Positions 1 through 10,745 of a DNA stretch of 64,000 bases are shown one piece after another. This DNA is from Zasmidium citrigriseum (taxonomy: Eukaryota; Ascomycota; Dothideomycetes; Mycosphaerellales; Mycosphaerellaceae), in assembly GCA_002786025.1 (NCBI GenBank), contig NHNW01000018.1, positions 1 through 64,000 on the forward strand. The letters run 5' to 3'. How positions within the stretch are numbered: the first letter of the stretch is position 1; each line of letters opens with the position of its first letter. A program made the position numbers and the translations under genes. Under the pieces are notes generated by a model that did not search any database, had not been told where the DNA came from, and saw only the letters and a program-made list of their open reading frames with translations.

Positions 1-1449
1 AAGAAGAGGTTTAGGTTATTATAGTTACCCTCGTAGTAGTAGGCTAAGAGTAGTTAGTATATACCTATACTAAGGAGATACTATAGCTAGTTAAACTTAC
101 TCTTAGAGCGACCCTTAGCGTACTTAGGGTAGGGGATCTTATAGCTAGCGCTATAGGCGATAGTATTAGCCGTAGTCTTATTAGGCTATAGGTATATTAT
201 ATTAGTATAAAGAAAAGACCGTATAGCTATACGGTAGACGTACCTTACCTATCTCCTTACCCTTAGTAATAAGTAGGAGCTTAGCGCGTAGGTCGTCGTC
301 TAGAGTAGGGGTAGAGCTAAGGTAAAGATATAGTTAGCGTATAGCCGTAAACTAGGTATAGAATAACTTACTCCTTATTACTATTATCGTCGTTAGAGAC
401 GAGGGGAAGGAGGGACTCGGCGTAGTTCTTATAGAAGACTAAAATACGGTTAGTATATAGCTATAATAAAGCGAGAGTAAAGACTTACGACGAGCTAGCT
501 TAGTATACTTAGTCTTAGGGGTCTTACTACTACGACCTATATTAGTAACCTAGAACTTATACTAAGGTAATATAGTATTAGTAGGACCGCGGTAAGGCTA
601 TAGTAAAGCTATAGATAGGACTTACGCTATACTTAATGTACTACTTAAGCGAGGAGGTGTTCTTATATATCTTCTAAAAAGAAGTTAGTAGGGCTATAGT
701 ATAGGCAAAGTATAGCTAGATTAAAAATATACTAGGTAGTAGTTAGCCTCGTTATCGAAGTCCTTAGAGTCGCTATCCTCTAATAAGTAGTTCTTATAAA
801 CTCCCTTCTATTATAATATTAGTATAGTATAGCTATAGTAAACCTAGATTACTTACTAGTATATAGTAGGTAACCTCGCCTATATAGAGCTAGATAGTAC
901 TATCCTAAGATATATAAGTTATATACCTATATACTAGCCGTATTAAGCTCTTATATTACCTATCTTAGCGAGTAGGAGACTAGATATATCCTCGCTAGCT
1001 AAGATACGGTTCTTATACTTAAGGAAGTTAACCTAAATATATTAGTATTATATAGCTATATTAAACCTAAAATAAGCTCTTATATCGTTAGAGAAGAACG
1101 AGGACTACTAGAACTCGATAGTAGGTAGCGCTATAGTAGGTAATCGTATAGTCGTACGACGGGCGAAGGACGGACGAAGGACGGACGGATAGAGGGAATA
1201 GGGGGGGGCTACTATTAGACGTTAGTACGGCTATCGTATAGCTATAGTATACTCGTATTATCGTAATCTAAGATTTTTCGGCGGTAGGTAATAGTAGGTA
1301 GTAGCGGGAGCGCTCTAGGAGGTATAGCTATAGTATATCTATACTATACTCGTATAGAGGTATTAGTAGGAGTATAGAGTATTAGTAGGGGTATAAAATT
1401 ATACTTACTAAGATTAGTATAGTATAGAAGGAAGAGAAAGGAAGAAGGT
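1..1449. repeat. RIP-mutated repeat remnant, truncated by the window edge
   Basis: By eye this stretch contains only two TG dinucleotides (near 637 and 658) and one CA (near 707), while TA is extremely common and CG is still frequent. Loss of CA/TG with gain of TA is the expected footprint of fungal RIP, which converts CpA to TpA on both strands of duplicated DNA. Every frame is full of TAG/TAA stops, so no original protein can be read. Normal composition returns abruptly at 1450-1454. The original element is probably a transposon, but its class cannot be told. Confidence 0.88.
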
Positions 1450-2713
1450 TGTCAAGCGAAGTTTTAGATTGTCAAGCGGGACTACCCGCGCTATGACTCA
1501 TAGGTGCACGGACCGCGTTTGTTAAGCGAGCTTAGCCGAAGTCAAGCTCACTGTATGCACGATCCTGCGGCTGCGAGAGGACAAGGTGTACGAGGCTTAT
1601 CTCTGCGAAGCCTGCGCTCGGCAAGCTTGGCTGATGGGCAGGGCTCGGCAGGCCTGGTGTGTGCCGATTGCATGACCTAGACGAGATGTTCTAGGCGAGA
1701 ACGTGTGTTCTTGCGTGCAAGATGGCGAAAGACGAGAGAAGGAGTTGTGCAGAGATAAGAAGATGGCCAATCAGGGGTGGCCTGTTGACGAAGAAAATTG
1801 GTGTGAGAGGATTGAGCTTGCACGAAAACGGTTCGACTCCCGCTTCACTCGGAAAAAGTGACCCAACTTCACCCGATCAACAACATTGCATCTACCACGA
1901 AGATACCAAACCGACACTCAAAAGCATGAAAAGCAATACATTCCAACCAGCACGATCGCATCAACACCACTACATCGATCTAAATCGCCAGCCAAACTCC
2001 TCAGGAATCATCGGAGCTGACCGCAGACCTAGACCCGTACACCCGGCAGTCTGCTATCTCAGCTATAAGCATGCGAGTGTGTGTCTAGGCATACAGTCAA
2101 GCTCCTGCAAGCGATACCAATGACCTGGTGTCCATCTCGCAGCTGCCCGTGCCGCTGAGCCGGGAGGCCTTGACATTGCTCCAGACGCCACACCTTCGTC
2201 TTGGCCATACATCGTGTGGTCATGCCATAGGTACCTCGAGGACTGCTGTGCCTCATCTGGGTTGCTTGAAGAGAGGGGAGCTTGTAGGCTCTCGCCTATG
2301 ACGGCCACGTGGGATGGGCTCGAGGCGTTGACGACAGCTTGAGAGAGATGAGAGTGCCTGGGAACTTGTGGTTCATTGGGGTTACGAGGCATCCACGACA
2401 TGTCAGCCCAGGTACGTGAGGTCCGTTTCTCATTATGCGTCTCGTCATTTCGTTCTCCTACCGTCTGTCTTGGACATTCAGCTAGATTCCTGTCTTTATG
2501 CGACCTCCAGCCTTCGTCTCAGTCGATCTCTCAAAAGCACCGATCTCGGCAAAGACAGCAGGCTTCATGCTCCTCGAAAGCAGTTTAAAAGATGCATACA
2601 ACAGTCAAGACGAGCAGATAAACGAGATGATGTCAAGGAAGGAAGAGCAGAGTTCTCAATGATCCGACCGACTGCTGCAGAGTACCCGAAATCTTGAACA
2701 CCACCGCCAACCC
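1450..2713. other. Intergenic, no supported gene
   Basis: Ordinary composition. The first bases carry TTGTCAAGCG at 1449-1458 and again at 1469-1478, with a TTGTTAAGCG variant near 1518. The only open frames (for example 1722-2123) lack family likeness, signal peptides or a splice structure, and I treat them as chance. Confidence 0.5.
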
Positions 2714-3198
2714 CTAAGTATACAAAACCTCACACTCCACCCCACTCAAATGCCCCTGACTCAGCCAAATCGCATCCTGCACACACTTCTTGCTCCCCAT
2801 CGGCACACTGCCACTTGTACTGATGCTTCCATCGGCGTTTTTCGTGCAGCCCCAGTTCATGACCCAGCCGAGACATTGCCCGCGCAGGTTGTCGAGGAAG
2901 CCGAGTTCGCAGTTTTGGTAGTCTTTTTCGTCGGGGGTTACTAAGAGGGTGGGTTAGTGGTGGGATAGGGCGAGGGTGTTGGAGGTTGGGGTTTGAGGGT
3001 TGTTGGGGAGGAGGGGGGAAGAGGGTTATGCGTACCGCCGTGGAAGGTTGCGGTGAATGCGTAGGTTGTTGCTGTGTAGGTGCAGCTGGCGGAGGTTGCG
3101 AGGGTGCGTTCTTGGACGGCGGGGACTGAAGCGGGTGCTGCGGCCACGAGGGATGCTGCGAATGCCACGGCACTCGTGATGAGGGTGGTGGTGTACAT
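2714..3198 (-). CDS. Small secreted cysteine-rich protein (effector-like)
   Basis: Two exons, 3198-3036 and 2940-2714, joined across a 95-base intron (GTACGC donor, TTAG acceptor) give 129 residues with a closed frame. The N-terminus MYTTTLITSAVAFAASLVAAAP is a clear signal peptide. The mature part has six cysteines (one in exon 1, five in exon 2), an even number that suggests three disulfides. A TATA-like box lies about 112 bases upstream. I do not recognise a family; size, secretion and cysteine content resemble candidate effectors or apoplastic proteins. It lies about 1.3 kb from the RIP block, a common setting for such genes. Confidence 0.72.
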
Positions 3199-3309
3199 CG
3201 TCGCTGGCTGTGATGGGGAAAGTTGACGAAAGATAAGTCTTGCTCTTCCTTGTTGAGTTGGTTGGTTGTTGTTAAAGCTGATGATTTGACCCAGACAGAC
3301 CAGGCACTG

Positions 3310-3320
3310 GACATATATAC
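3310..3320 (-). promoter_or_regulatory. TATA-like box of the small secreted protein gene
   Basis: GTATATATGT read on the minus strand, about 112 bases before the start codon at 3198. Confidence 0.4.
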
Positions 3321-3951
3321 TCAGTGTCGGTGAGCACACAGACCGTCAACCCTACATCGCCATTGGCGCCAACGCTCCCTTCGACAAAATGGAGATTAGA
3401 AGACGAGAATACCAACACATCTCCGCCCTCGACTACACACGCACAAGCTCAGAGAAAGATCCAAGCACCAACGAAGGGGTCACCACCTTTCCAAAGATAT
3501 ATTCCCATCCCTGCGAACTCCTCAGCCGCAACGAACCACCAAGCACTGCCAAACGAACCCTCGATCTCTTACCGAGCCTTAAACAATCGAAGGATCACCC
3601 AAACAATGAACAGATCTAAGAATGGCAGCCCTGCAAGACTAACACCGCCTTGTAGGAGATCCCAGAGTTCGGCCGAAGGGCTGAGCTGCTGGTCTCCACT
3701 TCAGCTGGACGAAAATCAATATCTTTAATTGGGAGCACTGCCATTCTCAGCGGGTGTATGGAATGCATTATATACAGAGTCCTGCATCAGGACCCGATGG
3801 TATCAAATACTCTCTTGCTCTCCGAAGAAACAATCTTTTCGGGCCGCGAAGCCCATCAACAGCAAGTTCTGTCTCGTCTCAGCAGACTCACTGCCATCAA
3901 ATATAAAGAAGACGCCTCCGCTATGCCACACATAAAAACCCCTCTCCCTCC
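3321..3951. other. Intergenic between secreted protein and HMG-CoA reductase
   Basis: Holds the outer promoter of the gene at 3198 and the 3' flank of the reductase. Overlapping open frames at 3324-3728 look like chance translation. No gene supported. Confidence 0.5.
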
Positions 3952-6900
3952 TTACTTCGCCCCCGTCTTCTCCTTAGCATTATCGACAATACTAGTCATA
4001 GCCATCCCCACCGGCGTCCTCGCCCCATTCACCGCCGGCCCAGGACTTTGCGGTCGACTCGGCGCGGCACTGCGATTATGGCTCATATGCGCCCTGACAA
4101 GATGTCCCGCCGCGAGCGCAGAACACAGAGAAAGTTCTCCAGCCAGGACCGCAGCAGCGATAATCTTCGCGAGTTGTTGGGCGTTGGCGCCGGGGTTCGT
4201 CGGGTGTGCGCCGCGGACGCCTAGGAGGTCGAGCATGGCGGCTTGAGGTTCGAGGACGGTGCCGCCGCCGATGGTGCCGACTTCGATGCAGGGCATTGAG
4301 ACGGAGATTTGGAGGTTGCCGTTTAAGCTAAAAGTATGTTGGTAAGTACTGTGTTGGGTTTTAGGGGTGTTGGAGGGAACTCACTTCTTCATGACAGTCA
4401 TACAATTACTGCTCTCGACGTTCTGTGCTGGGTCTTGACCCGTGGCGAGGAACATAGCAGTCAGAATGTTAGCGGCGTGTGCGTTGAAACCTCCAATACT
4501 TCCGGCCATGGCGCTGCCCATGAAGTTCTTGGAGATGTTGAGCTCGACGAGAGCATCGACATTACTCTTCAAAACAGTCCTGACGACCTCGCCGGGGATG
4601 ATGGCCTCGGCGACGACGCTCTTGCCTCGTCCGTCGATCCAGTTGATCGCGGCCGGCTTCTTGTCCGTGCAGTAGTTTCCAGACACCGAAATGATGGCCA
4701 TGTCACTGAAGCCAGCTTCTGTAGTCATGACATTAAGAGCGTTCTCCACACCCTTCGAGATCATGTTCATGCCCATGGCGTCGCCGGTGGTCGTCTTGAA
4801 GCGAATGTATAGATACGTTCCAGCGATCGCCGTCTTCAGCTGTTGTAATCTGGCGAAACGAGAAGTCGAGTTGAAGGCCTCACGCATCACCTTCTGGCCT
4901 TCAGGGCTATCAAGCCAGACCTTTGCTGCAGCAGCTCGGGCAAGCGTCTCAAAGCCAACGCAAGGTCCCCGAGTCATACCGTCAGCTGTCAGAACAGTAA
5001 CGGCGCCCCCACCAGCATTAATGGCTTTGCAACCTCTGCTCGTACTGGCAACAAGCACACCCTCAGTCGTGGCCATTGGCAAGAAATAGCTTCGGCCATC
5101 GATAGTCAATGGACCAGCAACACCAAGAGGCAACGGCAAGTATCCAACGACATTCTCGCAGCATGCGCCATGTACTCGGTCGTAATCGAAATGCTCGTAG
5201 GGCAGCTTGGACTTCTCGAGCTTAGCGGTAAGTTCAGCCGTGCCTGGCGTTCTCGAAATGACCGATCTTCGAATCTTGACGGCGCGAGTCTTGTCTTCGA
5301 GCGTCTTCTCGAGAGCATGTCCCGGAATCTTGCCGCGAAGAGCGAGGTCCACGATTTCCTGGTCGTCCAGTAGAGGAGCCTTCTTGGCTTTGACCATCGC
5401 TTCGCATTCTTCCTTTGTCCTCTTCCCCTCTTTGCTGAGGATCGACTCCACTTCAGCGACTTCCTCTGGCGATGGCTCGGTCTTGATAGTCGGCGCAACG
5501 GCATGGCCATTAGTCTGCGGTTGCTTCGCCGACTCTTTGATCGGACTTGATGGCTCACTTTCCGGCTCGTTGATGGTCCATCTTGCAGCATTGAAAAGAT
5601 ACCCGTTCAAGACCAGGCTCAACACCAGCGCACTGATGACCCACTTGCTCAACGTCGGATCTTCAAAGCTCTTGAGCAGACTCTCGACCATCTTTCCGCC
5701 AAGTGCAGAGAACATGCCGCTTCGATACTCGCCGTCAAAGATGGCCCAGTCTGAGGACTCCTCTGGCTGCGAGTAGTGGACCGACGGGTACTGCAGCTCG
5801 TACTTGATTGGGTTGAAGACAGTCACGCTGATCGGCTGCTTGCCCTTCTGCGCCTGGCTGAACAAGAAATCGAGGCCATTTCCAGCAACTTTGAAGGGGT
5901 CCATGGGTGGCTGAGTGACCACGCTCGAAAGTCCAGCGGTAGTCACGGGTGCATTGTTTCTTGTCCCCCGGAAAGGCATTGTGCAGATATTCAACACGTT
6001 GATCATGATGAACCCAGTGACCATCAGCACCTTGAATCGAGGGACACTGCTGTCACGGGCCTTCTTGCCGAAGATGCTGTTCTCGCTGTTGGGAGACATG
6101 CCGTCGCCATTGGGCCAGTCATTGCTCGAGGCAACATTTTCTGCGACTCGGCGACTGACACCGTCATCCTCGAGAGCCTTGCGAAGATTGACATGGCGCC
6201 TGATACGGTTGATCTCCAGCTTGATCGTGAGAATCGAGGTGTAGAAGGTGAAGAGCAGGATGCAATCGAAGAACAGCGTCCAGGCGGCCAAGAAGCAGAA
6301 CTGTCTCAATCCACCCTGGATTCCAGAAGCTGCTCCCGCGCAGAGGATGGCGATCTCGATAGCATAGTCGCGGACAATCTCAAATCCCCGTTCCCGAACC
6401 GCAGTCTGCACAGCGTTCTGAATAGTGAGAGGAGCGTCGCCGTTCCCATTGCCATTCCTGGCCTGGACAGAAGCCGAGAGGACCGCCTGGGTGAGCATGA
6501 TGGGCTTCTCAAAGCCAACAGTCACCACCAAAAAGGGCACACCCTCAGAAAGCAGAACCACATTCTCCGGCACGCCAAGCTTCAACGTAACCATCAACCC
6601 AAACAAAAACGCAAAAGCCGAAGAAAACAGCGTCGTGGTCGCAAGCCAGAAGTTCGACCCCATGCGTCGCATGCTCAAGAACAGCGAAGCAAACGTCAGA
6701 TACATGGACAAGTATCCCAGAGACATGATGACAATATCCAGCGTCTCGGCATTCTTGATCAGATCCAGGAAGGCGTTCCACGAGTTCTGTGCCCATTCAA
6801 TGATTCCGTTGGATGAAGAACTCGTCTTGGCGGTTTTCATCAGCCACATCTTTTGCTCGGCTTCGTCGTCTGAGCCATCGTCTTCTTGCGTCAGACCGGC

Positions 6901-7482
6901 GGGCGAGGCAGGGATCTCCTTGACGCTTTCGAGGAAGCGTGGCGTTTCGGCGTAGGGCATGGAGAAGGCCAGCATGGTGTCCGAGGAGATGGGCGAGAGG
7001 ATGTTCTCGCTCGAGGGCAGCAGTTGCGCCTGGCTGTCCTGTGGGAGAGGGACTTTCTGCGCGACAGGTGCGGTGTTGGGGGATTTGTTGCCCGAGTCCA
7101 GAAAGTCCAGTGTCACGAGTGCAATCTCCTGCTCTTTCGCATCGACTGTCTTTCCCGTAGCGCCATTCTCTTCCAACTGCCATTTCCAAGCTGTTTCTGG
7201 GCCCAAGTGTAACCTCCTGCTTCCAGTAGAGAGAGCGGTGAAATCAACCTTGTTGCCAGTGACTGGCGAGGGTAGGAAGAAGCCCGTGTCGAGCAGACCG
7301 ACGTAGAAGACGCTGGCGAGGGCGGCGACGAAGACGATTGTCCGGATGGGGTGGGTGCAGGCCTTGAGCGAGACCTTCTGCAGGTAGGGGGTGATGCGCT
7401 GGTTGTAGTAGCCCGGCTTGTTGGGGTCGGTGATGTCGTAGCCGCGCCGCCATCGCGTGGGAATGAGCTGTGAGCCGAGCAT
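3952..7482 (-). CDS. hmg1: 3-hydroxy-3-methylglutaryl-CoA reductase
   Basis: Rate-limiting enzyme of the mevalonate/ergosterol pathway, reducing HMG-CoA to mevalonate with NADPH at the ER membrane. Exon 1 is 7482-4385 and exon 2 is 4327-3952; the join (GTGAGT donor, TTTTAG acceptor) rebuilds MKNLNGNL and gives 1157 residues, normal for fungi. An N-terminal membrane segment lies near residues 45-70, and a sterol-sensing domain of several helices lies around 245-430 ([19 protein letters not shown]). The catalytic domain starts near 720: [10 protein letters not shown] at 776, catalytic Glu about 807 in ATTEG, Asp about 901 in DAMGMNM, Lys about 941 in TDKKP, GTIGGGT in exon 2, and His 1113. Ser 1119 in HNRS matches the AMPK/Snf1 inhibitory site of animal enzymes. 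All key residues are present. Confidence 0.97.
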
Positions 7483-8776
7483 GTTGAAGCGCCCAGCGAG
7501 TGGGGAGGGGGTGCGGCGGTGTGGTGTGAAAGAAGGCCGACGGTGGTGTTGTCGCTATGTATTGTTCGAGGTCGCCGTTACGATCGCATCGCGCGGTCCA
7601 ACTTCAAAATCTCTCTCTTGCTGCTGCCGCCTCGTGCTCGCCGTGCAGGCTTCTTCTGTGCTGTTGCTTCCCTGTGCTGTCGAGTGAATCTGGCGGTGGA
7701 TGTCTCCTGCTGCTGCTGCGCCAAAAAGATGTCGAGGTCGTCGGCGACGTCACGACAGTACGTACTTCGAGGAGGCGTTCGTTTCGCTTCGCTTGCTTGC
7801 AATTGTTCTTCCCACACAAAGACGAACACCAAAATATGTTAAATCAAACAACAATCAGGCGACTTCGGACGAGACAATCCCAACGAAGCGTCGTCTCCGT
7901 CCCGCCGCCGCCACACTGTTGCAGTTAGTGCTTGTCACCGCCTCTGCCCCAAAGCAAGCTTGACTCCACGAGAAAAATGTCGACTGCTGGGCCTTGTTTC
8001 GCCGCAAGGAACGGGCCAATCAGATACGCTGAATGCTGTACCCCAGAACTCAATGTGGCTCCACTGCCGTCTGCGAGATTGAGGTTTTTTATCTGATCGA
8101 GCCAGGGGGCAATGCACGGAGACAGGAACAGCGCAAGATAGCAGTCTAGACAAGAAGTAATGGATCTGAATGAGAATTGGAGTGATTGCGAATGGCTGGT
8201 ATTCGATTTTCACTGCCAGAGGGATGGAAAATAGGCAGTGGAGAGACGGACGCACCGGGACCCTTCGTCTGCGCCATCGTACGTTTTCCAATGCCCATCT
8301 TGCGTGGCTGCAGATGGCGGTCCAGCTAAGGACCCTTTCTCTTCGTTTCATCATGCATGTCACTGCGACACCACGCATCGCTGCATGGTGTTTTGAACAC
8401 ACGACTGTCATGTGCAATGCTTCTTCTGTCTGTACTCTGCGCGACGTCTGCTGCGCACTTCTATTTCTAGCATCTTGGTTGTTGAACAAGTAAACATGTG
8501 GATCGGCGAAGCATTTCAACGGTTGCCACGATACCAACGATCTCTCAAGAAATGTGCGCCGATAAGCTTGGTGCTGACTGCACGTCTTGATGCGCAACTC
8601 GTGCGATTGCTGACTGGCAAGACGACGTGTGTGAAAGGCCGCAGTGAAATGGATTCGTCAGGATGATGGCTTCGCAGCATTGCTCCCAATTTGGCAGGTC
8701 CTCGGCTTGGCGATGCTGTGCGTAGTCGGCGGTGTTGACGTCTTCTGGGTAACGAAACGAGGATGATGTCGTGCTC
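7483..8776. other. HMG-CoA reductase promoter/5' flank and 3' flank of the DUF3605 gene
   Basis: Pyrimidine-rich stretches and short CTG/GCT runs near 7610-7730 look like a fungal 5' UTR/promoter. Overlapping open frames on both strands here lack support. No additional gene seen. Confidence 0.45.
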
Positions 8777-9568
8777 TCATGGCGACGTTGCTGCCTGCAC
8801 TTTCTTAAAGAGAGGCTCATCTCCATGCGTCACTTCGCGCACGAAGTCCGGGTCAGGATTGAAGAGCATCACATGGAAGTGCTCTACCGCATGCACACTC
8901 TTCAGACTGGTCCAGTTCTTGAACCAGATGACATTCTCCCGACCGCATTTACTCACAAACCTCTCGTCTACGAACCTGTTCACGAGGTCGCGGGTCTCTG
9001 CAGACATGTCGCCAATCTCGGATGCCGGATCGGCAGGCAGCTCGAACTTGGTCCAGATAACGAGATGGACGATGCGCTCATCAACACCGTACGGCCAATC
9101 GTTGTACAAGATGACATAGTCCTCTAAGCAGTCAAGTTAACACCAGGCAGTATCTGCATCAAAGGTAAGCATACCGGGATTGGCGAAGGGAGGACTTGCC
9201 GAGGAGTTCATATCCTCCCAATGCAGTCTCTCCTTGAACACAAAGTTCATCATGCTGCCACGCTCTCTTATCACCTTGTGGCTCCACGCTCGGTACAGAC
9301 GCAGCTGGCTCGGAATTCGCTTGAAAAGGTCGAGTCGGTTTCCATGGATCAGTCGCTGCACCTCATCCCATGACTGCCGCCGGTACTCCGAGTCCAGACA
9401 CAACAACACCGCGCGGTCCTTATGGTCCTTGAAAGCGTATTGCAGATAGTCCGGACACTCGTCAGTCCACTCTGTCTCGGGGACATTGACATTCCAGAAA
9501 GCGACTCCTGAGCTGTTGAAAAGTCCCACTTCCTCTCCGGGCGTCGTCGAAAAGGAGTCGTCGGCCAT
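8777..9568 (-). CDS. GIG1-like protein (DUF3605, N-acetylglucosamine-induced protein 1 family)
   Basis: Exon 1 is 9568-9175 and exon 2 is 9123-8777, with a 51-base intron (GTATGC donor, CTTAG acceptor). The join reads NPEDYVILYNDWPYG and gives 246 residues. The family is recognised from WTDECPDYLQ, DSEYRRQSW, GSMMNFVFKERLHWED, the VHLVIWTKFEL block, ENVIWFKNWTSLKSV and EHFHVMLFNPDPDFVRE. Members are ascomycete cytosolic proteins; the Candida gene is induced by N-acetylglucosamine, and its biochemical role is not settled. I chose the Met at 9568 because the family similarity begins shortly after it. In-frame Mets further upstream (near 9680 and 9877) would only add low-complexity sequence. Confidence 0.85.
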
Positions 9569-10745
9569 TAACGGATCCGTCGAGTGATGATGCTGAGGTG
9601 AGCACCCACGGCCATTCTGCGGCGGAGACGACTCGGTCTTTTCATCGTCCCCTCTACGCCCTATACCGTTGGCGACCATGGCGAAATATAGCAACAAGGC
9701 GTAACGTCGCCGTCCACGATCTGATCTCACGATGGAATGTCTGCTTCCAGACAGCACGGAGGTAGGTCCAGACGAATCGGGAGATGCACCACCTGCGGGA
9801 TGGATATTTGAGGTATATTGCGCAACGCCGATCGGACTGCAAGCGGTAAGAAGAAGGCGAGGGAAAAGATGTTGCACGAGATGGAGAACCAGAGTTCGGT
9901 CAGCCGCGCGGGCGCGTGAGTTTCGCGTAGAGTGGATCGCTGGCAGCTGTTTTTTGTTGTGTTACCCAACCCTCGGGTCGTAATAACAGAAGTCTGTCAT
10001 CAGGGGTGCCGGACTCGCATTGACTGGATAGCCGAGTTTCAGCAGGCAACGTCGCCGTCGCCCTCTTCGTCAGCGGCCGCAGCAAAATTTGATTGTCGCC
10101 CAGGCGGAGATTTTGCGTGAGCTGACGGCGGTGGCCCAACATTTGGCGAAGGACTGGCGCTAAGGGCAACAGGCATGATCGGCGGGCGTTGGCAGCGCGG
10201 GCGTTGATAGGCTGGCGTGCTGCAGGAACGGGAGTGCTCAGGAACGGAGTCTGGCAGCGCAAAGGGGCACACACCAACACTTGCACGCCCATTCCACCCT
10301 TTCTCCCCGGCCGCGTCGCCAGCAGGCTAGCATCTCAGTCCTCGTATTCTCCCTCACTACTCTCTCTACTGCGTCTATATCGATACGTCGACGGTCTTTA
10401 CCTGGTAGTGCTATTGTCTATTGTATACCCCCTGGACTGGAAACCAACAACAACACCAGCTCCGCCAACAAAGAGCCCGCAAAGAAGCGCCGTCCCCTGA
10501 GAGACTCGATTCAATACGAGAGGCCCGCATCGCCCTTGCATCCAGATCCAAGAAGACCCTCCATCTCCAGACTTGCGACGCCGGGCTGATCTCCGGACGA
10601 ACACCTGCTTGCTGCTGCTGTTCGCTGCTTCCCACGAGTGCACCGCGCCTGCTCGTCGACAAACTCCCCGCCGCCAGCGACAATCCTTCCGCCCGCGCGC
10701 CTGCTGTATGGTCTCCCGAGCACTGCGCATCGCCCAAACCCCGTA
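9569..10745. other. Shared 5' region between DUF3605 gene and spa2
   Basis: Divergent promoters of the two flanking genes. 10280-10480 is strongly pyrimidine-rich (CTCTCTCTACT tracts), consistent with a long 5' UTR of spa2. An in-frame upstream Met at 10638 exists, but the sequence before 10746 is not protein-like. No separate gene. Confidence 0.45.

Noticed and set aside
1722..2123. 133-residue plus-strand open frame after the RIP block
   Set aside because: Low-complexity chance translation; no signal peptide, domain or splice context.
2750..2944. Open frames overlapping the small secreted protein gene
   Set aside because: Shadows of the spliced minus-strand gene, which has a signal peptide and six cysteines.
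5776..6816. 346-residue plus-strand open frame
   Set aside because: Antisense shadow of HMG-CoA reductase; no independent family likeness.
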